A DNA stretch of 33,564 nucleotides, from positions 1-33,564 of the forward strand of contig JAFUGL010000094.1 in NCBI GenBank assembly GCA_017469405.1, read 5' to 3'. Positions 17,086 to 25,918 of this stretch are shown one piece after another. The position numbers were made by a program, and so were the translations under genes. This DNA is from Lachnospiraceae bacterium (lineage in GTDB: Bacteria; Bacillota; Clostridia; Lachnospirales; Lachnospiraceae). Each line of letters starts with the position of its first letter. The stretch's first letter is position 1. The notes beneath the pieces were generated by a model. It was not told where the DNA came from. It made no database searches and saw only the letters and a list, made by a program, of their open reading frames with translations.

Positions 17086-17168
17086 TATATAATTAACATA
17101 TTTTAGGCACACGCATGGCACGTGTTACTTAACGCCATGCTTAGTGCCTAAAATTTGTTAATTATATA
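17086..17168. repeat. Long palindrome upstream of rarA (copy 2 of the hairpin family)
   Basis: Outer arms of 25 bases at 17086-17110 and 17144-17168 pair with a single mismatch. They enclose 33 bases whose minus-strand reading is TAAGCATGGCGTTAAGT followed by AACACGTGCCATGCGT. This is the core of the 1398-1489 element. The inner stem GCATGGC/GCCATGC here replaces GCATAGC/GCTATGC there, a compensatory change. The outer stems of the two copies share no obvious sequence. It separates the receiver gene (stop at 17184) from rarA and has no T-run before the rarA ribosome site, so a plain terminator role is less natural here than at copy 1. Confidence 0.85.
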
Positions 17169-17183
17169 CATCCCATGATAATA

Positions 17184-17573
17184 TTATTGTAGTCCCAGTT
17201 TCTTTATAATCTCATCGAATTTTATTATGTCGATAGGTTTACACATATACTCCTCATAATCATCACTTGCATAGCTTGAATCAAAGCCTTCATCCAAAGC
17301 ACTTATCATAATAACCTTACATCTTGAATCTCTTGCAAGTCCAAGCTTTCTCTCTGCATCTCTTATAGATGCAAGCGCCTTATACCCATCTATCTTTGGC
17401 ATCATGATATCCATGCAGATAAGATCAAATTTTTCATTATTATTGACAGCATTGACAAATTCATCTACGGCTGCTATACCATCTCTGGCAAGTACTACCT
17501 CACCATACTTTGATAAAAGCTTCTCCATGAACTTTCCACTTGCTATATCATCCTCTGCTACCAAAACCTTCAT
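17184..17573 (-). CDS. Stand-alone CheY-like receiver protein
   Basis: The protein has 129 residues and is a single receiver domain with no output domain. Acidic pocket D8/D9, phospho-acceptor D55 in 'DLICMDIMMPKIDG', a Ser in 'VIMISALDE' at the switch position, and the Lys of 'EYMCKP' are all present, so it should be phosphorylatable. The start overlaps the stop of the TetR gene by one base (TAATG), indicating translational coupling. No kinase is adjacent. It could be a shuttle or sink for a histidine kinase elsewhere, or modulate the TetR protein (inference). Confidence 0.9.
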   Translation of the reverse strand: MKVLVAEDDIASGKFMEKLLSKYGEVVLARDGIAAVDEFVNAVNNNEKFDLICMDIMMPKIDGYKALASIRDAERKLGLARDSRCKVIMISALDEGFDSSYASDDYEEYMCKPIDIIKFDEIIKKLGLQ

Positions 17574-18184
17574 TAATCCTCTTCTCCTTTCCGATCCGAA
17601 ATTATTAATAAATCAAGCCATTTATCAAGATTTTCCATAAACTCCTGTTTAAATGTCTTTTTATGATAGGTAATTCTTCTGTCTAAAATGTGTGTCATAA
17701 GCATACCGGTTGCATTATTTGCCAGTTCCTCCGGCGTAAATGTTTTAACAATCTCTCCATTTGCAATCGCACCCTTAAACATATCTTCAACAAACTGTCT
17801 GCGCTGTGTAATGCAAAGCGAAATCTTATCTCTTGTATTTACATTATGCAACAATTCTTCATACTGAAGCATAAGTGTCGACAATGAATAATAGTTATCA
17901 TAATAAGTTGCATAATCATTAAAATACATTCTTATCTTCTCGACATAAGAAATATCTTTTGAGCTTACTGTTTTTCTGATACCTTCATCAAAGCTAGAAT
18001 AGTAATCTACAACCTCGACTAAAACTTCGTCGATGCCACTGAAGTATTTGTACATAAGTGCTTCAGAAGTATTTTCTTTTTCTGCCAAATTATGCGTTGT
18101 TAATGCTGAAAGTCCCAATTCACTTATTAAATCTATAGCCGAGGATACTATTCTATACTTTCTTGAAACAAAGTTTTCTGCCAC
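17573..18184 (-). CDS. TetR/AcrR-family transcriptional regulator
   Basis: The protein has 203 residues. The N-terminal helix-turn-helix (about 10-55) reads 'ALTTHNLAEKENTSEALMYKYFSG', in line with TetR proteins; the helical C-terminal ligand/dimer domain is not assignable. The start is GTG at 18184 with GGGGGAC six bases upstream and a near-consensus promoter at 18239-18267. The gene is coupled to the CheY-like receiver gene downstream. Its targets are unknown. No obvious palindromic operator overlaps its own promoter, so autoregulation cannot be shown. Confidence 0.9.
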   Translation of the reverse strand: MAENFVSRKYRIVSSAIDLISELGLSALTTHNLAEKENTSEALMYKYFSGIDEVLVEVVDYYSSFDEGIRKTVSSKDISYVEKIRMYFNDYATYYDNYYSLSTLMLQYEELLHNVNTRDKISLCITQRRQFVEDMFKGAIANGEIVKTFTPEELANNATGMLMTHILDRRITYHKKTFKQEFMENLDKWLDLLIISDRKGEED

Positions 18185-18238
18185 AAAAAAGTCCCCCTCT
18201 CTCTTCGGTTATATACTTACCCCATACAGCTTCTTATA

Positions 18239-18267
18239 ATTGTATGATATTTGCCTTCTTTTGTCAA
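18239..18267 (-). promoter_or_regulatory. Sigma-A promoter for the TetR-receiver operon
   Basis: On the minus strand TTGACA (18267-18262), a 17-base spacer and TACAAT (18244-18239) match the consensus at 11 of 12 positions. It lies about 55 bases before the GTG start. Confidence 0.8.
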
Positions 18268-18320
18268 ATAAGAAAAAGGCTTTTGGGACACTATTTATGC
18301 CATTTTTTTATGCAAACCAT

Positions 18321-18354
18321 GAAAAGAAAAAGGCTGTCACATACTGTGACAGCC
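18321..18354 (-). terminator. Rho-independent terminator of the cold-shock gene
   Basis: A perfect 10-bp stem, GGCTGTCACA with TGTGACAGCC, and a 3-base loop lie at 18332-18354. On the minus strand they are followed by TTTTTCTTTTC (18331-18321). The hairpin stands about 110 bases after the csp stop and before the TetR promoter, insulating the two units. Confidence 0.9.
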
Positions 18355-18463
18355 CTCTTCAAGCTTTAACTCAATGATATAACAAATCCCAATTCATAAT
18401 TTTGTACTAAAAATACTACAGAATATATTTAAATAGGTACGATGTTACGTGATTAAGTTGTAA

Positions 18464-18667
18464 CTATTTTATAACAGTTACATTGGTTGCCTGAGGTCCC
18501 TTTGCACCATCAACAACTTCAAATTCTACATTCTGATTCTCTTCAAGAGACTTAAAGCCTTCCATGTTGAGACCTGAATAATGAACAAATACATCCTGTC
18601 CATTTTCATCTGTAATAAATCCAAAGCCCTTCTGGTTATTGAACCATTTTACTGTACCTTTTGCCAT
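18464..18667 (-). CDS. csp: Cold-shock protein (CspA/CspB family)
   Basis: The protein has 67 residues and is a single cold-shock OB-fold domain over its whole length: '[18 protein letters not shown]' with RNP1 KGFGFI and RNP2 VFVHY. It binds single-stranded RNA and DNA and acts as an RNA chaperone. The ribosome site GGAGGG is well placed. It is monocistronic, with a promoter at 18716-18744 and a strong hairpin terminator at 18321-18354. The leader is only about 40 bases, too short for the long thermosensing leader of E. coli cspA. Confidence 0.97.
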   Translation of the reverse strand: MAKGTVKWFNNQKGFGFITDENGQDVFVHYSGLNMEGFKSLEENQNVEFEVVDGAKGPQATNVTVIK

Positions 18668-18715
18668 AATAAGCCCTCCAAAATATAAAATATCGCATAC
18701 TTTTTATGCTACTCT

Positions 18716-18744
18716 AAAATAGCACATTGTTTTATTTTAGTCAA
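18716..18744 (-). promoter_or_regulatory. Promoter of the cold-shock gene
   Basis: On the minus strand TTGACT (18744-18739), a 17-base spacer and TATTTT (18721-18716) give a strong -35 and a fair -10. A short GCTA/TAGC inverted repeat overlaps the -10 and start region. Confidence 0.6.
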
Positions 18745-18771
18745 GTCGTTTAATTTTTTTTGTTATCCAAT

Positions 18772-19653
18772 TTAGACAATTTTCATGCCGGCTTTTTTAT
18801 TATAAATAAACAAATTATCAGACAAAAAATCAACTTTTGGAATTACATATTTATTAACTTCCTTTATAAACATCTTTAAAGAATCTGCATCCTCTTCCAA
18901 ACCTTTTGGAATCAAAACAAGTTCATGTATGCTTGAAGGAATAATATAATACTCTTCAGACTTATTCTGACAAAAATCATCCAGAATCTCCTTATAGATT
19001 ATATTTGATGCTCCATTGATTCCACTCTCATTTGTAAGTACATATATATCATTTTCCGGAATAAACACCTCGCGTGGTGACCAGAGACTGATTATATCAG
19101 ACATCTTTTTAAGCATCGGAGGGAAAAGTTTTCCGGTATTTTCATATGCGATTTTATACAAAGAATGAGTATTAAGGCCCCAGCTGTCCATAAGCACATT
19201 TTTTACTATAGTTGAAGATACTCCTCTTTCATCCTTATGCACAAGATATCTAAATGTTATAGCCATATCCTGAAAAGGAACAAACGGACAGTCCTCAAGA
19301 ATCAATTTGTTCTTTTCATAATTGACAACCTTGATAAATAATTTATCTTTGTAATCCATAAGGTCATTTGTATGCTCTTCCAAAAATTCCAGTTTTTTTA
19401 TTGAATCCTTATAATTATCAAATATAAGTCTTACAATACTGTCGATGCTTTTTCCCTGCTTATATAAACCATAATAATAATCCATATAAATTGTTGGTGC
19501 CGCATCTTTTTCTTTCTTAGAAATTACAAGTCCCTTATAAATTACACCGTTATTTTTTACCACTTCCCTTTCATATATTTCGTCAAAATCATATGCCGAA
19601 AGATATTCCTTAATTTTGTCACACACCATTAAAGTAAATTCATTTAAATCCAT
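18772..19653 (-). CDS. DUF5688-type conserved protein of unknown function
   Basis: The protein has 293 residues, is soluble, and has no signal peptide or membrane helix. The pattern 'NNGVIYKGLVISKKEKDAAPTIYMD', then 'ITFRYLVHKDERGVSST', 'WSPREVFIPENDIYVLTNE' and 'IIPSSIHELVLIP' matches what I remember of DUF5688, common in Lachnospiraceae and often multi-copy. No catalytic signature is visible. The start at 19653 has AGGAG seven bases upstream. It has its own promoter (19727-19755) just past the hisC terminator and is followed by the cold-shock unit, so it stands alone. Confidence 0.75.
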   Translation of the reverse strand: MDLNEFTLMVCDKIKEYLSAYDFDEIYEREVVKNNGVIYKGLVISKKEKDAAPTIYMDYYYGLYKQGKSIDSIVRLIFDNYKDSIKKLEFLEEHTNDLMDYKDKLFIKVVNYEKNKLILEDCPFVPFQDMAITFRYLVHKDERGVSSTIVKNVLMDSWGLNTHSLYKIAYENTGKLFPPMLKKMSDIISLWSPREVFIPENDIYVLTNESGINGASNIIYKEILDDFCQNKSEEYYIIPSSIHELVLIPKGLEEDADSLKMFIKEVNKYVIPKVDFLSDNLFIYNKKAGMKIV

Positions 19654-19726
19654 ACTGCTTCTCCTATCCATTATAATTTTATGAACGGGAAAACGGATTG
19701 AATTAAGATTTTACAAAGACAAATAA

Positions 19727-19755
19727 ATTATATCTATGAAACTATGGCATTGCAA
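19727..19755 (-). promoter_or_regulatory. Promoter of the DUF5688 gene
   Basis: On the minus strand TTGCAA (19755-19750), a 17-base spacer and a perfect TATAAT (19732-19727). It begins six bases after the terminator hairpin of the preceding operon. Confidence 0.65.
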
Positions 19756-19760
19756 GTATA

Positions 19761-19804
19761 AAAAAAGCACCAATGTAACCAAAAGTTTACATCAGTGCTT
19801 TTTT
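19761..19804. terminator. Rho-independent terminator after hisC (near-symmetric)
   Basis: AAAAAAGCAC (19761-19770) and GTGCTTTTTT (19795-19804) form the outer stem, and ATGTAA with TTACAT the inner stem. On the minus strand it follows the hisC stop by about 35 bases and ends in a T-run. A- and T-runs on both sides would let it work in either direction. Confidence 0.9.
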
Positions 19805-19838
19805 AGCCAAATATTTACTTACTTTTTAGCATTTAAAA

Positions 19839-20885
19839 TTAAACAATTTTTTTTAAAAAATCCAAAAATATTTCCATCTCTTCACGTGTACCTATTGTAA
19901 CTCTTAAATAATTATCTATACGCGGTTTATTAAAATATCTTACAAATATTTTTTCCTCTCTTGCCTTCTCAAATATCTCTTTGGCAGCTACTTTTTCATG
20001 AGATATAAAAAGAAAGTTTGTTGCCGATGGCAATACCTTAAAACCGATATTTTCAATCTCATTTTTAAACCATTCTCTTGTATCAATAACCTTCGCCACT
20101 GTATCCTTGAAATATTCATCATCCTTAATACTTTCAGCACCCAGAATAATCGAAGGCATATTCATGGTATATGAATTATATGAAAACTTTACATCACTCA
20201 TATATTTTATGAGCTTTTCACTTCCCATGGCATAACCTATACGAAGTCCTGCCATAGAACGTGATTTTGAAAAGGTTCTTACTACCAGCAGATTATCATA
20301 TGTATCAATCAAAGGAAGTGAACTTTCTCCTCCAAAATCAACATATGCCTCATCAACTATAACAACCACATCCTGATTATGCTTAAGTATATCTTCAATA
20401 AATGTAATCGGTCTTGCTATACCTGTAGGTGCATTTGGATTAGCAATTACGACTCCGCCATTATCCTTATAATAATCCTTGGCTATTATATTAAAATCCT
20501 CATCCAGCGCAGGTCTTTCATAAGGTATACCAAGGAGCTCGGCCCAAACATCATAAAAAGAATATGTTATATCCGGAAAAAGTATTTTTTTGCCTGAATT
20601 AAAGAATGTCATAAATGCCATGGCAAGCACATCATCTGATCCGACACCGACAAAAACCTGACTACTCTTTAAGCCATGATATCCGGCTATCTCATCTACT
20701 AAAAGTGTTGCCTTATCATCCGGATAAAGTCTTAATCTGTCTAACTCAATCATCTTTTTTAAGACCTTAGGTGATGGCGGATATGGATTTTCATTGGTGT
20801 TTAATTTTATAATATTTTTTTCCTTAGGCTGTTCTCCCGGCACATACGGTTCAACCTTTCTTACATTTGCTTCCCAAGCTGACAT
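19839..20885 (-). CDS. hisC: Histidinol-phosphate aminotransferase (or related HisC-type aminotransferase)
   Basis: The protein has 348 residues and is a class I/II fold PLP aminotransferase. HisC hallmarks are 'NIIKLNTNENPYPPSPKV' near the N-terminus, 'IANPNAPTG', 'VIVDEAYVDFGG' and the PLP lysine in 'RTFSKSRSMAGLRIGYAMG'. It would interconvert imidazole-acetol phosphate and histidinol phosphate. It lies downstream of a dipeptidase gene rather than in a his operon, so it may be the only hisC or a paralogue acting on aromatic 2-oxo acids. GGAGG lies before the ATG, and a terminator follows the gene. Confidence 0.9.
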   Translation of the reverse strand: MSAWEANVRKVEPYVPGEQPKEKNIIKLNTNENPYPPSPKVLKKMIELDRLRLYPDDKATLLVDEIAGYHGLKSSQVFVGVGSDDVLAMAFMTFFNSGKKILFPDITYSFYDVWAELLGIPYERPALDEDFNIIAKDYYKDNGGVVIANPNAPTGIARPITFIEDILKHNQDVVVIVDEAYVDFGGESSLPLIDTYDNLLVVRTFSKSRSMAGLRIGYAMGSEKLIKYMSDVKFSYNSYTMNMPSIILGAESIKDDEYFKDTVAKVIDTREWFKNEIENIGFKVLPSATNFLFISHEKVAAKEIFEKAREEKIFVRYFNKPRIDNYLRVTIGTREEMEIFLDFLKKIV

Positions 20886-20948
20886 AGTTTTCCTCCTAAC
20901 TGAATTAATTATCCTATATTACTCCGATATTAATTCTGCAACTTAAAA

Positions 20949-22514
20949 CTATTTTAATCTCTTCAATATCTCAAGTACATAATCCCAATACTTTTTAGTG
21001 CTTTTAATATAAAGCTTTTCATCAGTTGTATGAATAGCCTCCATACGTGGTCCTATGGATACACAGTCGAGATCTTTTATCTTTCCTGCAAATATACCAC
21101 ATTCAAGGCCTGCATGTACAGCCTCTATCGTAGGTTTTTCCCCAAATAAATCCACATACGCATCATACATTATATTTCTAAGTTTGGAATCCTCTTTGTA
21201 TTCCCATGCAGGGTATTCACCGGTAACCTTGATGGTTCCATCAAAGATTTTAGCAAGAGCTCCTATAATATCGATAAGCTCTTCTTTTTCCGAACTTACA
21301 CTGCTTCTTATAGAAAATACCATCTTGATTTCTCTGTTTAACGCTATCTTCTCAGTACTCATAATTCCAAGATTAAGAGAGGTCTGCACAAGTCCGTTTA
21401 TATCCTGACTCATCTTTTTTACGCCATTTGGAACTGCTGCTAAAATAGTTACAAACTCATCGGTAGGATTTTTATAATCGGCACTGAAATTAACCATTTC
21501 ATCTTCAGGTGTTTCATCAGTTACCATTATCCTCTCAACACTAAGTTTTATATCAGGATCTGTTTTTTTGTATTCCTTCTTTAAAATCTTATCCAATGCA
21601 GCAACCTTATCCTGCAATACCCTTTGAACAAACTCTATCTCTTCGGGAGTATCCTCATCAAGATATACATCAAATACTGCATGTGCCTCTTTAGGAATGG
21701 CATTATCCTTAAGACCACCCCATAACTCTACAAGATTTATATATACATCTTCAGATCTGTTGAGATAATTTAATGCTCTTCCAAGCACCATATCAGCATT
21801 TGCTCCCTGCTTATGAATCTCAATACCGGAATGACCTCCTGTAACTCCGGTGACACTAAGCTTAACCCTAAAATAACTGTCATCATCGATAATTCCTTTT
21901 AATAATCCGTCATGTGATGGTCTGACAGGCTGAACCGGCGCAGGATATCTAAGTGTAACAGTCGCACCTCCTGCACAGCTTACCAGCAGCTGTCCCTCAT
22001 CCTCTGAATCAAGATTGAGCATAATTTTTGATTTAAGCTTTGAACAATCAAGTGCTGATGCACCAAGCATACCAATCTCTTCATCAACAGTTATAACTAC
22101 CTCAAGCGGAGGATGTGGTATATCATCTGAATCAAGAATTGCAAGTGCAAATGCAACTGCTATACCATCATCTCCACCAAGAGTTGTTCCCTCGGCATAG
22201 ATATACTCATCGGTCTTGGCAAGCTTTAGCCCATCCTTTTCAAAATTGATATCAGAATCCTGTGTCTTTTCACACACCATATCCATATGACCCTGAATAA
22301 TTACAGACGGTGAGTTTTCATAACCCTTTGTTCCGTCTTTAAAGATTATTACATTGCCAGCTTCATCCTGAATATATTTCAATCCCTTATCTTTAGCAAA
22401 AGACACAAGATAATCACTTATCCTTTTTGTATTTCTTGATCCATGCGGAATAGATGCTATTTTTTCAAAATATCCAAATACTTTTTTTGGTTCCAAATCC
22501 TTTAATACTGCCAT
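20949..22514 (-). CDS. pepD: Aminoacyl-histidine dipeptidase (PepD-like, M20 metallopeptidase)
   Basis: The protein has 521 residues, slightly longer than E. coli PepD (about 485). Metal-site motifs are 'IIQGHMDMVCE' (H76, D78), 'LGGDDGIA' (D115), 'ITVDEEIGMLGA' (E145/E146) and a late 'HAGLECGIF'; the dimerisation/lid domain lies at about 185-370. It is a cytosolic di-zinc enzyme cleaving Xaa-His and other dipeptides in peptide use. GGGGAG precedes the ATG. It lies between uppP and hisC with gaps of 53 and 63 bases and is probably co-transcribed with hisC. A link through histidine supply is suggestive only. Confidence 0.93.
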   Translation of the reverse strand: MAVLKDLEPKKVFGYFEKIASIPHGSRNTKRISDYLVSFAKDKGLKYIQDEAGNVIIFKDGTKGYENSPSVIIQGHMDMVCEKTQDSDINFEKDGLKLAKTDEYIYAEGTTLGGDDGIAVAFALAILDSDDIPHPPLEVVITVDEEIGMLGASALDCSKLKSKIMLNLDSEDEGQLLVSCAGGATVTLRYPAPVQPVRPSHDGLLKGIIDDDSYFRVKLSVTGVTGGHSGIEIHKQGANADMVLGRALNYLNRSEDVYINLVELWGGLKDNAIPKEAHAVFDVYLDEDTPEEIEFVQRVLQDKVAALDKILKKEYKKTDPDIKLSVERIMVTDETPEDEMVNFSADYKNPTDEFVTILAAVPNGVKKMSQDINGLVQTSLNLGIMSTEKIALNREIKMVFSIRSSVSSEKEELIDIIGALAKIFDGTIKVTGEYPAWEYKEDSKLRNIMYDAYVDLFGEKPTIEAVHAGLECGIFAGKIKDLDCVSIGPRMEAIHTTDEKLYIKSTKKYWDYVLEILKRLK

Positions 22515-22567
22515 ATTCAGTCTCCCCTATAATATAAATTAATTCTTTTAATTGTATGTATTAATAA

Positions 22568-23395
22568 TCATCCTGCAATCGCAAAATAGATAAGCACAAG
22601 CATACCTAAAACAATTCTGTACCATCCAAACAATTTGAAATCCTTCTTTCTTATATAGCTCATAAGAAACCGAATTACAAATAAAGAAACCACAAAAGCA
22701 ACCGTCATACCTGTAAGTAATATCACAAGTTCAGCATTTGAAAATGCCATTCCAAACTTAAGTATCTTAATAAAACTAAGGCCAAACATAACAGGTACAG
22801 CAACAAAAAATGTAAATTCTGCCGCTGCTACTCTGGAAACTCCTATAAGTAAAGCGCCGATAATTGTCGAACCCGAACGTGAAGTTCCGGGTATAATCGA
22901 AAGCACCTGAAATATACCTATAATCAATGCAGTTTTGTAAGTAATATCAGATAGTTCCTTGATCTTTGGCTCTCTTTTTTTATTCCAGTTTTCGACGAGA
23001 ATAAATGCTATACCATAAATAATAAGTGCAAGTGCAATAATTGTCGGAGTCTTTAGATGAGCCTCTATATAATCATCAAACAAAAGCGTAACTACCGCTC
23101 CCGGAATACATGCCACAACAACCTTAAACCATATAGAAAAAGTTTCTTTCTTAATCGCCGGTTTTTTATTATCATCTAACTTGAACGGCCACATCTTATT
23201 CCAGAAAAGAATTACAACCGCCATAATTGCTCCCAGTTGAATTACTACAAAAAACATTTCTTTAAATTCATCCGAAACATTCATTTTTATAAATTCATCA
23301 ACTAAAAGCATATGTCCGGTACTGCTTACCGGAAGCCATTCAGTAATACCCTCAACTATTCCTAAAATTATAACTTTAATGATTTCTATAAGCAT
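22568..23395 (-). CDS. uppP: Undecaprenyl-diphosphate phosphatase (BacA/UppP)
   Basis: The protein has 275 residues and about eight membrane helices. The two family signature blocks are 'GIVEGITEWLPVSSTGHML' (12-30, with E15, E19 and the SSTGH serine/histidine) and 'IPGTSRSGSTIIGALLIGVS'. It dephosphorylates undecaprenyl pyrophosphate to recycle the lipid carrier for peptidoglycan and other wall polymers; overproduction classically gives bacitracin resistance. CGGAGG precedes the ATG. A possible promoter (TTGTAT, 17 bases, TATAAT) lies in the 73-base gap after the YhaN-like gene. Confidence 0.97.
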   Translation of the reverse strand: MLIEIIKVIILGIVEGITEWLPVSSTGHMLLVDEFIKMNVSDEFKEMFFVVIQLGAIMAVVILFWNKMWPFKLDDNKKPAIKKETFSIWFKVVVACIPGAVVTLLFDDYIEAHLKTPTIIALALIIYGIAFILVENWNKKREPKIKELSDITYKTALIIGIFQVLSIIPGTSRSGSTIIGALLIGVSRVAAAEFTFFVAVPVMFGLSFIKILKFGMAFSNAELVILLTGMTVAFVVSLFVIRFLMSYIRKKDFKLFGWYRIVLGMLVLIYFAIAG

Positions 23396-23468
23396 AATCT
23401 GCCTCCGTAATTATATAATCTTATTGTTCTTAATACAAGTAAACTCTAAATATATTTTATTATTGATA

Positions 23469-25916
23469 TCATACTCTGCTTTCATGACATGTAAAATATA
23501 TGATCTGATATTCTTTGGCAATTTTATCTAAAAGTCCAAGCCCGGCTTCTACTTTATCCTTATCAAGATTAACAAAAGAATCATCAAATATGATGAACGG
23601 CTTTTCCTTTTCATACATAGCATCAACCAATGCCATACGCATACATACTCCAACCAGATCCTTATATCCCATACTAAGGAATTTTGTATCTCTGTCAAGA
23701 CCTAATTCCTTATGAGAAAGTTTAATATTGGCATCTAATCTGTATGTGTTATCTGACTTACCTGTTATCATACTATAGTATTTATCAAAACCATTTTTTA
23801 TAGGTGCAGTATATTTTGCGGTAAATGCCGCTTTTGCTTCTTCGAGTAATGTGCCTGTTTCCTTGAGCATTTTAAATTTATGCATCTTCTTTTCATAGCT
23901 TTCATTTAATTCATCAAGTTCATTTTCACATTCATTTATATATTCAAGTCGTTCCTCAAGCTCATCTATCTGGCGGTTATACCCTGCAATATTTTTATTG
24001 TGACTCTCTATCTCTGATCCTATCTTTCTTAAATATTCATCAATTTCAGTTAAAGAGTAATTTGTTTCAATCTCTTTTGCACTTAAAATAGCATCTATAT
24101 CATTGTTTATATTAAACAATTCCTTTTCTTTTGATATTTTATCAACCTCAGCCTTTAATTCTTCGATATCTCTTATCTTTTCTTCAAGAAAATCAAGCTG
24201 CTTATACATATCATCTTCAGGCTCAAAACCTAAATCTGCAAGATAGTTTTTCACATCATTATATGCACTCTTATATTCATCACTTACCTTTATATAATTA
24301 TTCTTCTTATCAGTAAGATTATTCTTTATATATATATTTTGCTCATGAAGTTTTTCAAGCTCTTTGATTCTAATTTTCTTGTCATTTAACTTTTCTTTTT
24401 TATTATTTATATAATCTTCTTTTTCTTTTAAAAAATTGTCTTTTTCATCAACAGATTCTTTCTCATTGTTAAAAGCCTTTTCTTTATCTGTGTCATTTTC
24501 ATCAGTTGAAATTATTTCCTGTTTCTTTGGCACATAAGTTATAAGCCTGCTTTGATTAGCATGTCCGGAAACACCGCTTATGGAATTATCCAAATCATTA
24601 ATGCTTTTATTTTTTTTCAGACTGAAATAATTGTATATATTTACAAATAACCCAACAATTATCACAAGCATTGCGATTGCCATAAGTGCAACAAGTGCCG
24701 GAATAACCTTTTTAAGATTTAATACAAGTACAAGGCATCCGATTCCTATTATAAGATATATAATGTCCTTTATAATCAACTTGCCATAATCTTTATATGT
24801 TTCAGATGATAAATCCGATTCCACCGTCTTTATTTTATCCATATTATTTTTCAGATTTATCTCGTCATCGGATATTTCTTTTTCAAGGGATTTCACTATA
24901 TTTTTTTCTTCTTCAATTTTTAAAGATTCATCTTTTAAAACTGTATCAATATCCGATAGTTTTGATATCTCATCTTCATTTAACTCATATATACTGAGAG
25001 CTCTCTTTTTTTCCGAAAGAGAATATGCTAATTCAAGCTTACTGTTAAGTTCTGATTTATCAGGTATGCTTGTTTTAAATATTGCTTTTTCCTTCTCATA
25101 ACTATCTTTCTTTTCTTCCAATGCCTTATTTATTCTTTCGAAGTCATTCTTTTTTATTTCTAAATCTTTATATCTGCTTGTCTCCTGCTGTCTTTTACTC
25201 CAGATTTGCTGTTCTTCCTTTAATTCTTCTATAGCCGTTTTTTCTGCCTTATTAAGAGCAACAAGATTATCCAAGGAACTTTCCAAATCGGTTCCCTGAG
25301 ATATAATCTGCTTAAGTTCTGTCATCTTATCCTTCTGTCTGTAGATATCACCTGTAGATCTCCTTGGACTCATGGAATTAAGGATGTCTGTAAGCCTCGT
25401 ACTTGCCTTCTCATAATTAATAATATCATCTGTACTATCAGTAAGATTTCCAAGTTTTGCACTGATACCGTCAGTAACGCTTGTATCACAGGCATTTTGT
25501 GATACAAAGATACTTCTGGAAAACGATTTACTATCAAGACCAAATAGTTCCTCGCCGAGCTTTTTTGAAAAATCACTACTTTCAAGTCCGGTATTATCAT
25601 CCTTTAAAACAAAAATATCATCCTTATCCTTTGCGCCAAAAACTCTTGATGCCTCATAAATCTTTCCACCTGCCTCAAAGATAAGCTGACCACCATATAC
25701 TCCTCCCTGCCAGGGTCTGAACCTTTTTCTCTCATTCTCAAATTCATCCTTTTTAGTGTCATTATCGAAGCCATACAGCATAACTTTAATAAAGGCTGCA
25801 AGAGTACTTTTACCCCAGCCGTTTTCTTCACATATAACATTCTTCTCATCATCAAAATCTATGGTAAAATCGCTAAATTTACCAAAATTTTCTATATGGC
25901 ATTTAATTATCTTCAT
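23469..25916 (-). CDS. YhaN/SbcC-like SMC-type ATPase with two central membrane helices
   Basis: The protein has 815 residues. Its N-terminal ABC half has Walker A region EENGWGKST (31-39), lacking the usual first glycine, and Q-loop region 'FVSQNA'. Long coiled coils follow (about 195-375 and 470-700), broken by two hydrophobic helices (about 386-400 and 404-428). The C-terminal half has a weak signature 'LSMGYKDLVGV', Walker B 'PFIIFDDSFVNLD' and an H-loop 'YFTCHES'. This is the layout of B. subtilis YhaN-type AAA proteins, relatives of SbcC/Rad50. The gene follows the phosphoesterase with two bases between, so they should form an SbcCD/Mre11-Rad50-like complex. The membrane helices suggest it is tethered to the membrane, unlike SbcC. 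Confidence 0.86.
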   Translation of the reverse strand: MKIIKCHIENFGKFSDFTIDFDDEKNVICEENGWGKSTLAAFIKVMLYGFDNDTKKDEFENERKRFRPWQGGVYGGQLIFEAGGKIYEASRVFGAKDKDDIFVLKDDNTGLESSDFSKKLGEELFGLDSKSFSRSIFVSQNACDTSVTDGISAKLGNLTDSTDDIINYEKASTRLTDILNSMSPRRSTGDIYRQKDKMTELKQIISQGTDLESSLDNLVALNKAEKTAIEELKEEQQIWSKRQQETSRYKDLEIKKNDFERINKALEEKKDSYEKEKAIFKTSIPDKSELNSKLELAYSLSEKKRALSIYELNEDEISKLSDIDTVLKDESLKIEEEKNIVKSLEKEISDDEINLKNNMDKIKTVESDLSSETYKDYGKLIIKDIIYLIIGIGCLVLVLNLKKVIPALVALMAIAMLVIIVGLFVNIYNYFSLKKNKSINDLDNSISGVSGHANQSRLITYVPKKQEIISTDENDTDKEKAFNNEKESVDEKDNFLKEKEDYINNKKEKLNDKKIRIKELEKLHEQNIYIKNNLTDKKNNYIKVSDEYKSAYNDVKNYLADLGFEPEDDMYKQLDFLEEKIRDIEELKAEVDKISKEKELFNINNDIDAILSAKEIETNYSLTEIDEYLRKIGSEIESHNKNIAGYNRQIDELEERLEYINECENELDELNESYEKKMHKFKMLKETGTLLEEAKAAFTAKYTAPIKNGFDKYYSMITGKSDNTYRLDANIKLSHKELGLDRDTKFLSMGYKDLVGVCMRMALVDAMYEKEKPFIIFDDSFVNLDKDKVEAGLGLLDKIAKEYQIIYFTCHESRV

Positions 25917-25918
25917 AT

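Noticed and set aside
18185-18238. Self-operator palindrome for the TetR regulator
   Set aside because: No convincing inverted repeat of 12 or more bases overlaps its promoter or leader.
20886-20948. T-box or other riboswitch upstream of hisC
   Set aside because: The gap is only 63 bases, with no room for a specifier stem, antiterminator or terminator.
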